A stretch of 64,000 nucleotides of DNA, from positions 47,754-111,753 of the forward strand of contig NW_014577292.1 of assembly GCF_000485595.1 (NCBI RefSeq), read 5' to 3'. Under the pieces are notes generated by a model. The model was given only the letters and a program-made list of their open reading frames with translations. It searched no databases and was not told the DNA's origin. The position numbers were made by a program, and so were the translations under genes. This document shows positions 1-11,722 of this stretch, piece after piece (position 1 is the first letter of the stretch; the number at the start of each line of letters is the position of its first letter). Origin of the DNA: Priapulus caudatus. Lineage: Eukaryota > Priapulida > Priapulimorpha > Priapulimorphida > Priapulidae.

Positions 1-169
1 TGATGCGAAAATAAATGTTTCAGATCTGTTAGCATACAATCTGATAGCGTTGACCGTAAGCAGACACTGAACTGCATAGTGAAATTGCAAAAATATACAT
101 AATTTGCATAATTTAAAAAATATATAAAAACCCGTGTGATATGTTTTGGGGCCAGTTCTTATTCATTCA

Positions 170-495
170 CATACCAGAATTGAGCAAAATCCGTTGAACT
201 TGAACTGACTTATGGCCATTTCCATTTTTACCAAAAAGTGGACGTCGCTCCAAAATAAGACGTTCAAACCTCTCTCATAGGAGTAACAACTATATGCAAT
301 TTGAAACATGTGGGTCAAACGGTTCCTGAGTTATCGTTGACCGTAGCCAAATGTTGACGGACGGACGGACGGACGGACGGACGGACGGACGGACGGACGG
401 ACGGACGGACGAACGGACGGACGGACGGACGTACGACGGACGACACCCCATGGCAATAGCTCATCTTGACGATGTCAAGGTGAGCTAAAAATGGG
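170..495 (+). repeat. Retroposon-type 3' tail with (GACG)n array
   Basis: This looks like the 3' end of a non-LTR retroposon or SINE of the kind common in aquatic invertebrates. A non-coding stretch with phrases such as GAGCAAAATCCGTTGAACTT is followed by a GACG array (about 356-436) and a closing stem-loop near 460-486, where AGCTCATCTTGAC pairs with GTCAAGGTGAGCT. No coding part is present, so this would be a 5'-truncated copy. Assignment to RTE or a dependent SINE is inferred from the array-plus-hairpin layout; a homology search would be decisive. Confidence 0.5.
356..436. repeat. (GACG)n tetranucleotide array
   Basis: Near-perfect tandem GACG units with one GAAC variant and a disturbed distal end (GTAC, GACGACAC). 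It lies inside the retroposon tail and probably arose with it. Confidence 0.9.
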
Positions 496-2591
496 CGGGG
501 GGATCATAAAACGTCTTCAATTGCACTGCGATTCCTTTGCCGTTACAATGACTAAATAGGATCATAAAGCGGTTATTCTCCTACTGTCCAGCTGACCGAT
601 GGAAACAGCAATGAAGGCGAAATTCAGGCACAACAGACCTGTAATGCCATGTCGGGTATATCAAATAATATACTACTATATACGCACATGCATCGACCTG
701 CCTGCAAGGCCAAAGCAATAAATAGAACAATCCACGTGTTATAGGCTCCCGGGCTTCACGAACCGTCACATGTAAACACTGTGTGCACAAAACGCACGGG
801 GGCTCGTTTGATGGTGCCAATCTTTATGTGAGGAGTACATAGATTGTCACGGCGCAGATCTCCTCTAGGTATAAATTTTGCTAATCATTCGATACGCGCC
901 TCCTTCGCGACTCCGTCCGCGGACCTCATTACGGTATACTAAATACTAAATAGCAAAGGCAGCTATTCTCAGTAACGCCCTAGACTATTGACTATTGGCA
1001 GACGACCGCACATGATTAGGTTCGTAAAGCCACAATCTAACTACAGTTCCCTCAAGCTATCGTGTAGAACGCAAGCGCACAAAGCTGCAGCGCGAACACT
1101 AATGATAATAATGTACCGTTGTCCGACGACATGCCGCATAGTAGAATTCTATACGCTCTTTCCGGATCCTTCCTTCTGTCAGCCCAGAAGCCGCAGCAAC
1201 TCGGCGCATACACACACACACACGAGCGCGAGCGCTCACACTAACAGATTGTCTGTTGCAACGGCGTATATCCGCGCCACCAGGCGGTACGGGGACAGCT
1301 GGCGGTCAACCACAAGTGCCGCAACAACGTGAATGAATGAAATGACCCCGCTACTACCAGCAGTAGCAACAGCAGCCAGCACCCGCGACAGATCCACACA
1401 GCATATGCCGGTACATGTACAAAAGCTGCAACCTTTGTGTGCCCGGACAATGCACGGTAGCGGCAGCTGGTTGGCTTGGCAGCACGTGTCGGTTGGCGGG
1501 TATGTCGGCCCGCCTGCCTGCCTACCCGCTGTCGGAAGGAGCTACACTGCTTGCCCAACAAATAGCGTCTAAATTGCTTCGGCAAATGAGAAGGCTGGCT
1601 AGATGAACAGATTAACTGCTATTGCTTAGCGCAGCGCAACATTCATAACGCCTACGACGCTCGCATATCCTTAGCAGACGTAACGTAATATTCCGTCTTA
1701 CCACAAACGCGCGACGCAATCAAATTTGTTCGTAATTACGGTATCCCTCGTTGCACATTGCGCATTAAAACTTCATCCATACGTGAAAATCAAATAAAAA
1801 CATCTCATCTGAATTTTTTATCATGTAAATTCCGGATTTCTAAAAAAAGAAAGAAAACTAGGTTCCAGACACTCGCTGTGGCATGAGCCGACACTATAGT
1901 GTCGCATCTAGCTAGACGTCGATACCATTATTTCACATAAAATTTAAACTCCGAAAGATCCATTATTGCAAGCGACGCGAACAAAAGTGAGACAATTGCC
2001 GAGCAAATTGGCAATGTAGAAGAAGTAGAGCTTGTAACACCTGGCAACCGCTGCGAGGCAGCTCGTACGGAGAGATTACATAACTCCGTGCAGATGGCCA
2101 ATCTACAGGCAAATAAAGGCAGGCATTGCCAGGCAAACAGATAGACGCGATAGCGTAAATGGGTATTAATGTCCCGATACATGTAATATGGTGACAGGTG
2201 CCTGGTGTGCGATTCGATTTATTATTCACTGAGACAATGAACGCACCGCATTTTGCAAATTATCATAGATTAAATAAGCCTAGCAACGGTTATACACAGC
2301 ACAGGTCTTGTGATCGTGTATGATTATCGAGGCGTATTATAGCCGCTATGTGTTCAATAGCAGGAGAAGAAGACGAGCAACTGATTCAGCTGCTGCACCA
2401 CTGTCCGCGGAGAGTGAAGACCAACTTATGACTACCAGGACTACCAACTAATCATAAAAACCTGTCATGCTACAATAGTTTGATGTTTTGTCGATTTTAC
2501 TACAACGTCATCGAATGTAATTCACTATTTTTATAACCCGAAAAGGTTGAAGATGTAAAAGACGCCATAATTTTTCTTGTGCGCTGGGTTC
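496..2591. other. Non-coding stretch, no gene recognised
   Basis: No protein family, RNA gene or complete mobile element was recognised. Open frames near 988-1332 and 1241-1585 overlap on opposite strands and cross a short CA/CG run (about 1207-1236); their composition looks random. A GC-richer patch lies at 1190-1570. Confidence 0.4.
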
Positions 2592-3086
2592 TTAAAGCCG
2601 CACAATGCGCATCCAAACGCTAATTTCTCCAGTACTAGAGTAGCAAATACTTCGTGTCATGCATAATCACACTATTTTATGACAAAATAAACTCTAGTTG
2701 CTCCCATTTCACTGCGCGTTTGCTTAAAACCCACAAGAAAGAGGTGAGAAAACTGGCATTCTGGTGCAAACGCCGACTGTTAGCCAAACAATTTAGCCTC
2801 GAAGTGGTGAGGTGAAGTTACATGTTTTTATCTTTGCTACACCCGTACCGCTGTACCGCAGCACCGCTGCACGGTTGCTTGGGGATTGGGGAAATTGTCA
2901 ACAACATCGGAGAATTTGAACAACATTGGAGGTATTTTCAAATAACCTTTATAAGACAACGCGCAGTGAAATGGGAGGAACTAGAGTTTATGTTGTCATA
3001 AGGTAGTGTGATTATGCATGACACGAAGTATTGGCTAGTCTAGTACTGGAGAAATTAGCGTTTGGATGCGCATTGTGCGGCTTTAA
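2592..3086. mobile_element. Non-autonomous TIR element with TTAA target sites
   Basis: Two inverted arms of about 131 bp (2596-2726 and 2952-3082) match with roughly ten differences. They start AGCCGCACAATGCGCATCC and end in its complement. TTAA lies directly outside each end (2592-2595 and 3083-3086), the target duplication of piggyBac and Kolobok transposons. The roughly 225-bp middle has no coding capacity. The TIR does not begin with the CCY usual for piggyBac, so Kolobok is the better guess; the superfamily is inference. An apparent frame at 3012-3200 minus begins inside the right arm and is not a gene. Confidence 0.75.
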
Positions 3087-4588
3087 GTAGGAGTGCTGAG
3101 TGTGCAATGAATGTACACGATGAATAGAACTGGTAACCAGCCCAGCACACATTGCATGATACGCATATATATATACATTTCTCAAAATTTTTGAAAACAC
3201 AGTTATCTGCTGTTAATAAACCGAGAAAATGCTTGTCAGCATCCGCGTCGGGGAAAATGCTAACGCACGCATCCTCATACTACTACTAGTAAATTTTAAA
3301 AGCGATGAGTCGTTACTATGGCAGTTATTGCTGACTAGAAGATGCCTGCTGACGGCTCGTGTTGCCCCCTAGTGGCTAATAGCTAATGGACGCGAATCGC
3401 GATGACTGGGTGCATGGAGACAGGCTGCACGCATGCCTGTCATGCGCGAACACCTGCATGCAGAGTGCACCAGCACCTGCATCCTATGGCAATAATTAAT
3501 CCAGCAAATTATTACAGCTTGCAAACATCTGCCCCCTCACTCAATATATCGCTGGTGCCGAGTACATAGATCGTTATCAAAATGTATAGAATTATTATGG
3601 CATTATATAAAGTATTTCTTGAATAGCCATTAGCAAAGAATATCAACAGTCGGCTTATTCAACGGTGTTTAGATGAGAAACGAATTCACAGCGACTTACT
3701 CAGTTCATTGAAAGAGAGCTTCATTGTAACAGATAAAGGGACATTAAAATCAATTTTTGCATTTTGCACTGACAACATTACTAATGGACCAAGGGTTCAC
3801 TTATACAACGTAATGTATTAATGCACATTAGCTCCCAATAATACATCTATTTCATCGCAACAACAAGCGAAGTTAGTATATACTGTCTGCCTTGATGGTG
3901 ATACGATTTATGTCAGAAAGCACGTAGGCTAAAGTTATCAAACGTGCAGAGAAACCACGGTTCCATGGTTAACTCTGCTGCAGTTATTCTTACAATGATG
4001 CTCATTGTTCGTGTATTCCACAAAGATCCACTACGGCTACAGCACCACTTATTAAAACGCTTGATAAATACTAGCGCATCTACCACGGACATCGAGGTAA
4101 CCCCGCCGAGGCCAATCTAAGCTAGCAGCGATAGCGCTCGCATTGGGAACACCCATAGGAATGCCATTCTGTCTGGTGTCGCTGAGGGGCCGCCTCTGGC
4201 ACCGCCGGTCTCACTCTGAAGTGATCATCACTCTTTCACAAAGACAGCGACACTGCTGGCTACCTAAACGCATGAATGGGCGCTATGTCCCGCAGACAGG
4301 AAGCACACTGCTGTCTGCGGACAATCACGATGCGTGCTGAATGGATGGCAACGTCAAGGGACAACCAAAACAGCCGAGAAAGGTCGCTCAGTAACGAAAG
4401 GGGCTGGCGGGTTGGGGTGGAATAGTAATAAAGTGGCCATTGAAGTCAGACTACGAAAATATTATAAGTAGTACATACGGTTTTAAGTGTGATTAAGAGG
4501 CTGAGAATAACCTAAAAGTAATCAGCGGTAGCCTGCTGAGTTACCGATCCAATAACTTATATATTAAAGCATAATATATAAATTATAT
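3087..4588. other. Non-coding stretch, no gene recognised
   Basis: Mostly unique-looking sequence. A GCCCCCTAGTGG-type motif near 3364-3376 resembles pieces of old repeats in many animals but is too short to assign. A short open frame at 4143-4340 (+) matches no family I know. Confidence 0.35.
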
Positions 4589-4630
4589 CAGAAGTAGATA
4601 ATAGGGGATTCCCTACAATATCTACTTCTG
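4589..4630. mobile_element. 42-bp CARGAG micro-hairpin, 7-bp TSD
   Basis: A short inverted repeat: CAGAAGTAGATA at the left pairs with TATCTACTTCTG at the right around a small AGGGGATTCCCT-type centre. It is flanked by the direct repeat ATTATAT (4582-4588 and 4631-4637). Its stem is close to that of the 29,557 copy. The ends fit the family consensus CARGAGYNNATAATARA. Confidence 0.75.
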
Positions 4631-4870
4631 ATTATATGCATAATATTACAGATTCGGAAAAAACGTCCTGCCCTATCTACCTATGCTACCTCAGTGATAA
4701 TATCAAAATGTCTTTGAACGTACTATACACTCAATACATATATATGCATGTCCCATTTTAATTCACAAATATCTTACCCAATTGAAACAAACAATAATAT
4801 AAGTGCTTCAGTAGAAACAATTGACAATCACACAGGAATAATATATATAACAATACACATATAATAACTA

Positions 4871-4902
4871 CATATATACATATATATATATATATATTAT
4901 AT
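4871..4902. repeat. (TA)n microsatellite
   Basis: An imperfect AT dinucleotide run directly abutting the left end of the fold-back element that follows. Confidence 0.85.
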
Positions 4903-5923
4903 GAGTTAATAAAGACAAAGGAGTTTGACACGTATTTGGTACTGATTTCACTACATTTTGTCGTACGAGTTTGATGTGAATAAAAATACAAATGAATACA
5001 AACATGAGCTTCTTTTGTTCACTGGTCCTTATTCTATCTTCCGGTAGTATTACAAACCGCGTAGCTTCCTTCGTTTTGACATAAATCGTACTTTTGCACG
5101 ACATGGTGTTCACGTTATTTACCGTCGTGTGGAGAGGCCAAGCGGTAAATTCGCATACACAGCAACTGGAAGGAGGCGCGGCAGGGCTTTTAGGCCGTAG
5201 TCTAGCCGAGTGCAGAAAATGCGCTTAGAAATTAAGTTACGTTGCACCCATGCTGGGTTTAAAAATTAAAACTATTTTACATTGAAACTATAGTTAGAAT
5301 GCCTTGTTTTTATGGTTGAATCCCGCAGTTTTCTTAAATAAACGCTGCGCTGGTAAAATATCTGAACGACTTCACCCGCGGAGGAATGATGTGTATGAAT
5401 CTTAGCGAGTAAATTGACGCTCCACCTGATTGCAAGGAGCTAAATATAAATAAGGAGTTATATTTAGCTCCTTGCCTGATTGTAGCTTTTCGCACGAGTT
5501 TTGCATAGCAACCGTTACTATGCAATTGCAGGCAAACGCATGCGTCTACACCTACCTTACTTATCATGACCATCTGTATGTGATAAAAGCGAGAGTTAAA
5601 AAACTTCTTCGGGAGATAACGTGCGGGAGACGCGATCCCTGTCGCGCCTCCTTCCAGTTGCTGTGTATGCGAATTTACGGCTTGACCTCGCCACACGACG
5701 GTAAATAACGTGAAAACCATGTCGTGCAAAAGTACGATTTATGTCAAAACGAAGGAAGCTACGCGGTTTGTAATACTACCGGAAGATAGAATAAGGACCA
5801 GTGAACAAAAGAAGCTCATGTATGTATACATTTGTATTTTTATTCACATCGAACTCGTACGACAAAATGTAGTGAAATCAGTACCAAATACGTGTCAAAC
5901 TCCTTTGTCTTTATTAACTCCTG
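4899..5923. mobile_element. 1-kb fold-back element with ~290-bp arms
   Basis: The left arm (about 4900-5187) and right arm (about 5634-5923) are reverse complements with few differences. The right end reads TTAACTCCTG followed by ATACTAT. The left end is degraded (GAGTTAATAAAG after ATATTATAT), so the 7-bp flanks ATATTAT/ATACTAT match at 6 of 7. The intact end, CAGGAGTTAATAAAG, fits the consensus of the micro-hairpins, so this may be a long member of the same family. Similar open frames occur in both arms (4868-5113 minus, 5710-5976 plus) only because the arms are copies; they do not encode a recognised protein. No transposase is visible. Confidence 0.7.
5433..5474. mobile_element. 42-bp CAAGGAG micro-hairpin, perfect 8-bp TSD
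   Basis: CAAGGAGCTAAATATA pairs perfectly with TATATTTAGCTCCTTG around a loop of about ten bases. The flanks are the perfect direct repeat CCTGATTG (5425-5432 and 5475-5482). It lies in the spacer of the 1-kb fold-back, so it appears to be a later insertion there. Confidence 0.8.
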
Positions 5924-7472
5924 ATACTATGTATATATGTATGTATATATCAATTATGTTATATATATATGAATGAATGAATGAGCAAGAAAGATTGCCT
6001 AACATTTCCACAACCGCGAGTAAACGTGAGTGTTCAAGTGCTACAGGCGAGCAGGCAGGCGCACACATGCGCATACACCCGGTCACTTGTGTAGAGAGAG
6101 AAGATCGGCAGGTTGCCGTGGTCACAGCACTTAATTACCCCACCGGGCGGATTTTCTCACCTCCGCAAAATGACTCGCTGAAAAGAGAAATGCTATAAGC
6201 CTGCAACTAATCCGGCCACACGTTGCACAATGTGCACTGTTGCACAAGGATTACTTGTACAAAGGCTGCACATATTAGCGACAACAATAACATATTCATG
6301 ATGTGAAAACTGATTTCGCGGAGTCGAAAGCTGCGCTGCACTCATCTGCTCCGCAAATATTAGGGGAATTAGTTATTTGCTGGTTGACATGACAACGATT
6401 CACTCTACTCTCCGTCTCATGAAAGTTTCAAGGTGAAAGAGCTTTCAGCCAGAAAATACAGCCATCAGGGGAAAATAATGCTCTCAATATTTCATGCTGC
6501 GCATTCTGAGGGCTGAAAGCACGTTTGTGCCATTATACCCGGCCACACAAACGCTCATTAAATTTTCAGTCTTATTTGCTGATCAACGGGAAGCTACATT
6601 TTGATACGTACTCTATATTTCCCATATGACTCACTCGGTGACAGGGGAAGCAGTCCATGCTGATCCTATGCCATGTCACTAAAACCGAGGCCTGATGATG
6701 TTTTACATATTTAAGGATACTCTCAACCTTTTGCACGGGTATTGCTCTAATGAAGATTAAACGTTTATTGACGAATGAATCGAATCAATCACTTGTTTTA
6801 TTTATAGATGAGATATATCTCTATGCTCAAGGCAAAAAATTTCATAAAATTTCCACCACCTAATTATGTTACCACAAAAATTTTGAATTTTTATGTAAAA
6901 ATGGTATTTTGGATATTTCTCAATTACCAGAAAGAGTGAGAATACAAAATTTTCGCCACATGTTAAGCACAATATGTACCAAAATTGTGCATCAGGATTT
7001 TTATTTAAGTTTCATATTTACCGAAAAAAATTAAAAAAAAACTGCCTAAAATTCAAGTCGCACGTTTGAATTTAAAATTTTTGCGAATAAAGAGACATAA
7101 CTAATAAAATACGGCACTTCCCTGACACACTTTTTTACAGCAATATGTTACCATTAAAACGAGTGTAAAATTAAATTATTCCGAGTTGTAATCACAGAGA
7201 AATATCCATTTATACATCGACTACTAAGTCAGAAATTGGAACGAAGAAATCAGCGTTTTTCTGACGTCAGCCGCGGCTCACTACACATGTACGCGGGCAA
7301 GCAAAACGCTCTGACAGTTCACATGTACCGTTATATGGAGAAATGAGCATGTGCACAGGTGGCACATAGAGTTAGCCATCGAATAAAGTTGAAAATGAAA
7401 AATCGGTAAAAATGTTCCTAAAACCTTGAGAGTATCCTTAAAAGATTGCTATTCGACCACGCGCACAGGCGT
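5924..7472. other. AT-rich non-coding stretch
   Basis: No gene recognised. The part from about 6740 to 7240 is markedly AT-rich with several A-runs and T-runs and no long open frame. Confidence 0.4.
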
Positions 7473-7564
7473 GTACGCACGCACGTAACACACGCACGCA
7501 CGCACGTAAAACACACACACACACACGCACGCACGCACGCACGTAACACACACACACACACACA

Positions 7565-7604
<40 letters not shown>

Positions 7605-7614
7605 CGTAACACAC
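7473..7614. repeat. Compound (ACGC)n/(AC)n microsatellite
   Basis: Alternating blocks of ACGC and AC units, with ACGTAAC interruptions repeated several times. Long open frames through it on both strands (7418-7648 minus, 7446-7661 plus) simply translate the repeat. Confidence 0.95.
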
Positions 7615-9512
7615 GGGCGCGCTCTAAGTGCCGATTTATCACTTCCACCGAATTAAATTAAGATGACACGAAATTAAGCTAGACGAGGACATACCATGGA
7701 ATGGTGAAATAGCGTGTAATAGATCTAACAACGCACAGCGTGTGAGTGCACAACGCAGGCGTAATTCTGTGAGTATCGCTCGCTACAGCAAGGCCTACGG
7801 CAAAATGAGTATTGTACTTCGTTTCTTGCATCACCAGACACTAGAGCATAGCTCAATATCGCAACGTGTTCAAGCTAATATCACACAGCAATGTGCCGTT
7901 ACAGACAGCCAACACCTGCCAGGAGCAGCGCAAAATCTAACCGACATCACCTGGCGAGCAGAATTTCCGTTAAACTGAAATTACGACTTTCAGATAAAGC
8001 CTTTTATTAAAGGTCCTTCCCTTGACAGCTGGGCTATTGTTGATTGTTTTAACCACCACGTCGTGCCCAAATGCCAGGGCAGATGTGCAGGACATTTATG
8101 CCACACACAGCTTCGCTGCAGAATGTTGGACCAGACAAAAGAAAATTGCCTACTAAAATCATCGACAAATGGACTCGTGTCTGGTGTTTCTTCGTACCTA
8201 CGCATCAGCTGTCGGAACGACGAAAAGATTGTCAAAATAGGATAAAACTAGCCACGTGAAAGCTTGCACTGAGCGTCCACATGCATAGAATAATATTTTA
8301 TCAAACGGCTGCATTTGCTATGCCAATACAGGGGCAGTGTTGGGCGGTGGAAATTGCAAGAACTATGGAAGACATTATTTCATTAACCATGCAGGCAAAT
8401 ATTTACAACAAAAGTGTGAGTGCCAGGCTGCTTCCCTGCATCTAGTGCATACCATATGGCGCATTTCGCAGCGTTTAAAAATTAATTCGACCACCTCGCA
8501 GGAAATTGCGCTTGCACGGTAGGTAATGCATGCAAGCACACGCAGCAGTGACAACTATACACCTAGTCTACATACCCGTGCGAACCGTCTACGCTGGCCT
8601 GCTGCCACTATGCTCGCTGTATCCATCCATACCTACACGTATTTTACCATAATGTATTGCACATGTATGAACTTGAGCCACTATCTCGCTGTTTTTCACA
8701 TGATTATAGAGACACGTTTTGCTTTGGCATCTCGACTAATCATTTACCGACGGCACACTAGCGTTTAAACCAAATTATACAGATTCACCACACAACATAA
8801 CACAAAGGAATTCCGGCTACTCATATATCTCACCCTAATCAGGCAAGAAAGGAAAGGACTTCCTCCGCCAGCTTCCACTAAAGGGCAAAGGTAGATTAAA
8901 AGTACTGTTAGCAGAAAATATATTCCACACACACGCTGCTCATACGGACACGTGCTGGAATCCACAAATTAGGGCTTCTCTTGAGCACCTGAGACCTATA
9001 GCTTGATAACACCTGAGAACCGTAGTAATAGTAGCTTCTTAGAAATAATACTGGTCACACATACCACATACAGCAAACGAAATAAACATTTCACTTAATG
9101 TGATCTTTGGTTCGTCACGCGTATTATTAAAAAAAAAATTAAATAGTGACATTATTCGTCGTATTCGGTCTGCGACCAGAAGCCAAACCATTTGAGCCGG
9201 TAACGATGTATCCGGTATAGTATCCGAACATCGACTTCATCCCAGCACTGGAGGTCAACAGATATCGAGGTGAACCACTGATATCTCTAGCCTTTATACC
9301 CACGAAAACTCTTAATGCACGAACTAATTACCATATCCGTCGTTTCTCATAGCTTCCTCAACAGGTGGCCATATGGCCCTACTTCACCGGACGATGAAAT
9401 ACAAGTTACATGCACGTTCAGCTGCACATACTACTACTGTGAGGCTCACTCAAGCTCCCAGTGAGCGAAACCTATGTTCATAATGACAAGAGCGTATTAA
9501 AAAGGAGAGCGT
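7615..9512. other. Non-coding stretch, no gene recognised
   Basis: Short open frames occur on both strands (for example 7742-7978 and 8526-8768) but none resembles a known domain or carries convincing splice context. No repeat structure was noticed. Confidence 0.35.
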
Positions 9513-9768
9513 ACAACGGTGAAATGCTGAAACCATGCTGCAGTATAAGTCGAATTAATAAACTTTGCCCGTTTTATTTTGACGATTCTTTGACAGCCAC
9601 TACGTATCTCGAGTCGGTTTTCGGCGAAAATACCAGATTTTCACCGCTCATTATCTCAGCGTAGGGACATCGTAGGGACAAGCGGTTGGTTTTACATTAT
9701 CAAGGAAGGGCAGCTGAATAATAATACATCAAATAATTATCAAAATAAAACTCGTAAAATGTCTTCTC

Positions 9769-9773
<5 letters not shown>

Positions 9774-9822
<49 letters not shown>

Positions 9823-9838
9823 TCTCTCTCTCTCTCTT
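9774..9838. repeat. (CT)n microsatellite, copy 1
   Basis: CT dinucleotide run with one TGTT interruption. The shorter allele-like version is at 10,237-10,281. Confidence 0.95.
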
Positions 9839-9967
9839 CCCTTCCCTTTTCAATTTTCACCTTCCTATATCTTACGCCATCTTCCCCTTTCTCGTTTCTT
9901 TTTTATACCTGTCTCTTCCTCAGTCCTGCTCCCCCGCTTAACCTCCCCGCATGGCCACTGATAACAG

Positions 9968-9977
9968 NNNNNNNNNN
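9968..9977. other. Assembly gap of ten Ns
   Basis: Ten N characters of probably arbitrary length. The flanks overlap in sequence, so the true gap may be negative. Confidence 0.98.
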
Positions 9978-10232
9978 CAACGGTGAAATGCTGAAACCAT
10001 GCTGCAGTAGAAGTCGAATTAATAAACGTTGCCTGTTTTATTTTGACGATTCTTTGACAGCCACTACGTATCTCGAGACAGTTTTCCGCGAAAATACCAG
10101 ATTTTCACCGCTCATTATCTCAGCGTAGGGACATCGTAGGGACAAGCGGTTGGTTTTACATTATCAAGGAAGGGCAGCTGAATAATAATACATCAAATAA
10201 TTATCAAAATAAAACTCGTAAAATGTCTTCTC

Positions 10233-10236
<4 letters not shown>

Positions 10237-10281
<45 letters not shown>
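10237..10281. repeat. (CT)n microsatellite, copy 2
   Basis: The same CT run as in copy 1 of the duplicated block, but shorter. Confidence 0.95.
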
Positions 10282-10421
10282 TGTTCTTCCCTTGCCTTTT
10301 CAATTTTCACCTTCCTATATCTTACGCCATCTTCCCCTTTCTCGTTTCTTTTTTATACCTGTCTCTTCCTCAGTCCTGCTCCACCGCTTAATCTCCCCGC
10401 ATGGCCACTGATAACAGCACG

Positions 10422-10470
10422 CTGGTAGTATTTTAAATATTTAATACACTCATTACGATCTGACTAATGA
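10422..10470. repeat. Interspersed ~48-bp repeat, copy 1
   Basis: From GCTGGTAGTATTTTAAATAT to GATCTGACTAATG this matches 30,236-30,285 with about three differences. Both copies sit on the same side of a microsatellite-rich block, so this may be the conserved flank of a microsatellite-bearing mobile element. Confidence 0.65.
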
Positions 10471-10755
10471 ACTAACACGATGAATTTGTCATTGAGATGA
10501 GCATCTCCTGCACAGTACACCATTCATCCACTGCTATACACAGTCAACTATTCCATTATTATATACTAGTGTATCTTATATTAATTACCATATACTCATC
10601 AAGAGCGGCCAACACTTGTATTTAACATTAAGTATTATCCTCTCTTGATATCATATACCCGTGTTCAGACGATGTTCAATACCTGTCTGAGCACCACCAA
10701 AAAACATAGCGATTACTAACAGTAACAATACTTGCCTTCGTCACAAGTTAGCAAT

Positions 10756-11049
10756 GCCGATAGGGTCGATGTCCCCCGGTATACCGGAACGTACCCTGGT
10801 AACTATCTAGCTGATATGGTTAGGGTTATTGTTAGGGTTAGGGTTAGAGTTAGGGTTAGGGTTAGGGTTAGGGTTAGGGTTAGGGTTAGGGAGTAGGCGT
10901 AGGCGACTTCCTAGACTCGTTAGTGGAGTAGGCGAGGTAAGGTCAGGCATATTAGATAGTAGTATTTAGTACCAGGGTACGTTCTGGTATACCGGACCGT
11001 ACCCAGGGTACGTTCCGGCACGACCCTGGGGGACATAGACCCTATCAGC
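10756..11049. mobile_element. TIR element with internal TTAGGG array, copy A (9-bp TSD)
   Basis: Ends are GCCGATAGGGTCGATGTCC on the left and the complement of GCTGATAGGGTCTATGTCC on the right. A perfect 9-bp direct repeat, GTTAGCAAT, lies at 10,747-10,755 and 11,050-11,058. The right arm is about 79 bp; the left has lost roughly 35 bp compared with copy B. The interior holds about ten TTAGGG units with a few variants (about 10,819-10,890), then an AGTAGGCGTAGGCGAC segment. No coding capacity. A 9-bp TSD suggests Mutator-like mobilisation, but that is inference. Confidence 0.85.
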
Positions 11050-11682
11050 GTTAGCAATAGCACTACGTAAAAATTACATAATTGACTACGCACGTCCTGG
11101 AAATACGAAGTTACGTATGTTTTACAACGAGCGACAAAAATGGTATCACCAATGACAATATCAGTTTAACGCGTAACTAATAGCGGTTTCAAGGTTTTGC
11201 CGCGCGGATAAACCAACGCATGTATGGTACTCCCCCCCCCCCACTGTCAAATGCCACGGCTTAGTTACATTGACTACCCTACAAGGATTAGTGTGAACAG
11301 ATTACACTGACAGCTGATGGATTTCGGTGCAAGCCAGATGATCATGACTATGCCATCTGCTCATCTAGTTTAGTCATCGCCAGCAGCAGCAGGAGTATCA
11401 CCCGTGATACCAGGCTTCGCACCCACCCACTGACCTTTGTATGGATTACGTTACCAACACTGAGAGACACTCGCCCACAATAGTCCCAAATGACGCGCGA
11501 ATCCTTTCTACTTGGCGCTTACTCGATTTTTTTCTTTCTCCTGCGTGGCATAAAAGAGCCCCGCTGTTCAGTATGTATACAACCTTGCATTTACCTCGTC
11601 TACGGCTGATGCCACTATTCGTGATTCATCATGCTCCATCCAGCCATTTCAAATAACCATTTATTCACTATCCATTTCTTCA

Positions 11683-11722
<40 letters not shown>

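Larger units (their letters stand above)
9513..10417. repeat. Direct duplication of ~450 bp around a 10-N gap
   Basis: Copy 1 (9513-9967) and copy 2 (9978-10417) are nearly identical from CAACGGTGAAATGCTG to CCACTGATAACAG. They differ mainly in the length of a (CT)n run (about 9774-9838 against 10,237-10,281) and a few substitutions. Copy 1 stops exactly at the Ns and copy 2 starts exactly after them. This is the pattern expected when two overlapping contigs or two haplotypes were joined without merging. Confidence 0.9.

Noticed and set aside
4868-5976. Two near-identical open frames suggesting a duplicated small gene (4868-5113 minus, 5710-5976 plus)
   Set aside because: They lie in the two inverted arms of one fold-back element, so their similarity reflects arm identity, not a gene family.
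10810-10895. TTAGGG array taken as a chromosome end or fusion point
   Set aside because: It is short, degenerate, flanked by unique DNA on both sides, and enclosed by TIRs with a 9-bp TSD.
11389-11416. CAGGAGTATCACCCGTGATACC as another micro-hairpin
   Set aside because: It begins CAGGAG, but the right end does not mirror it and the flanks show no direct repeat.
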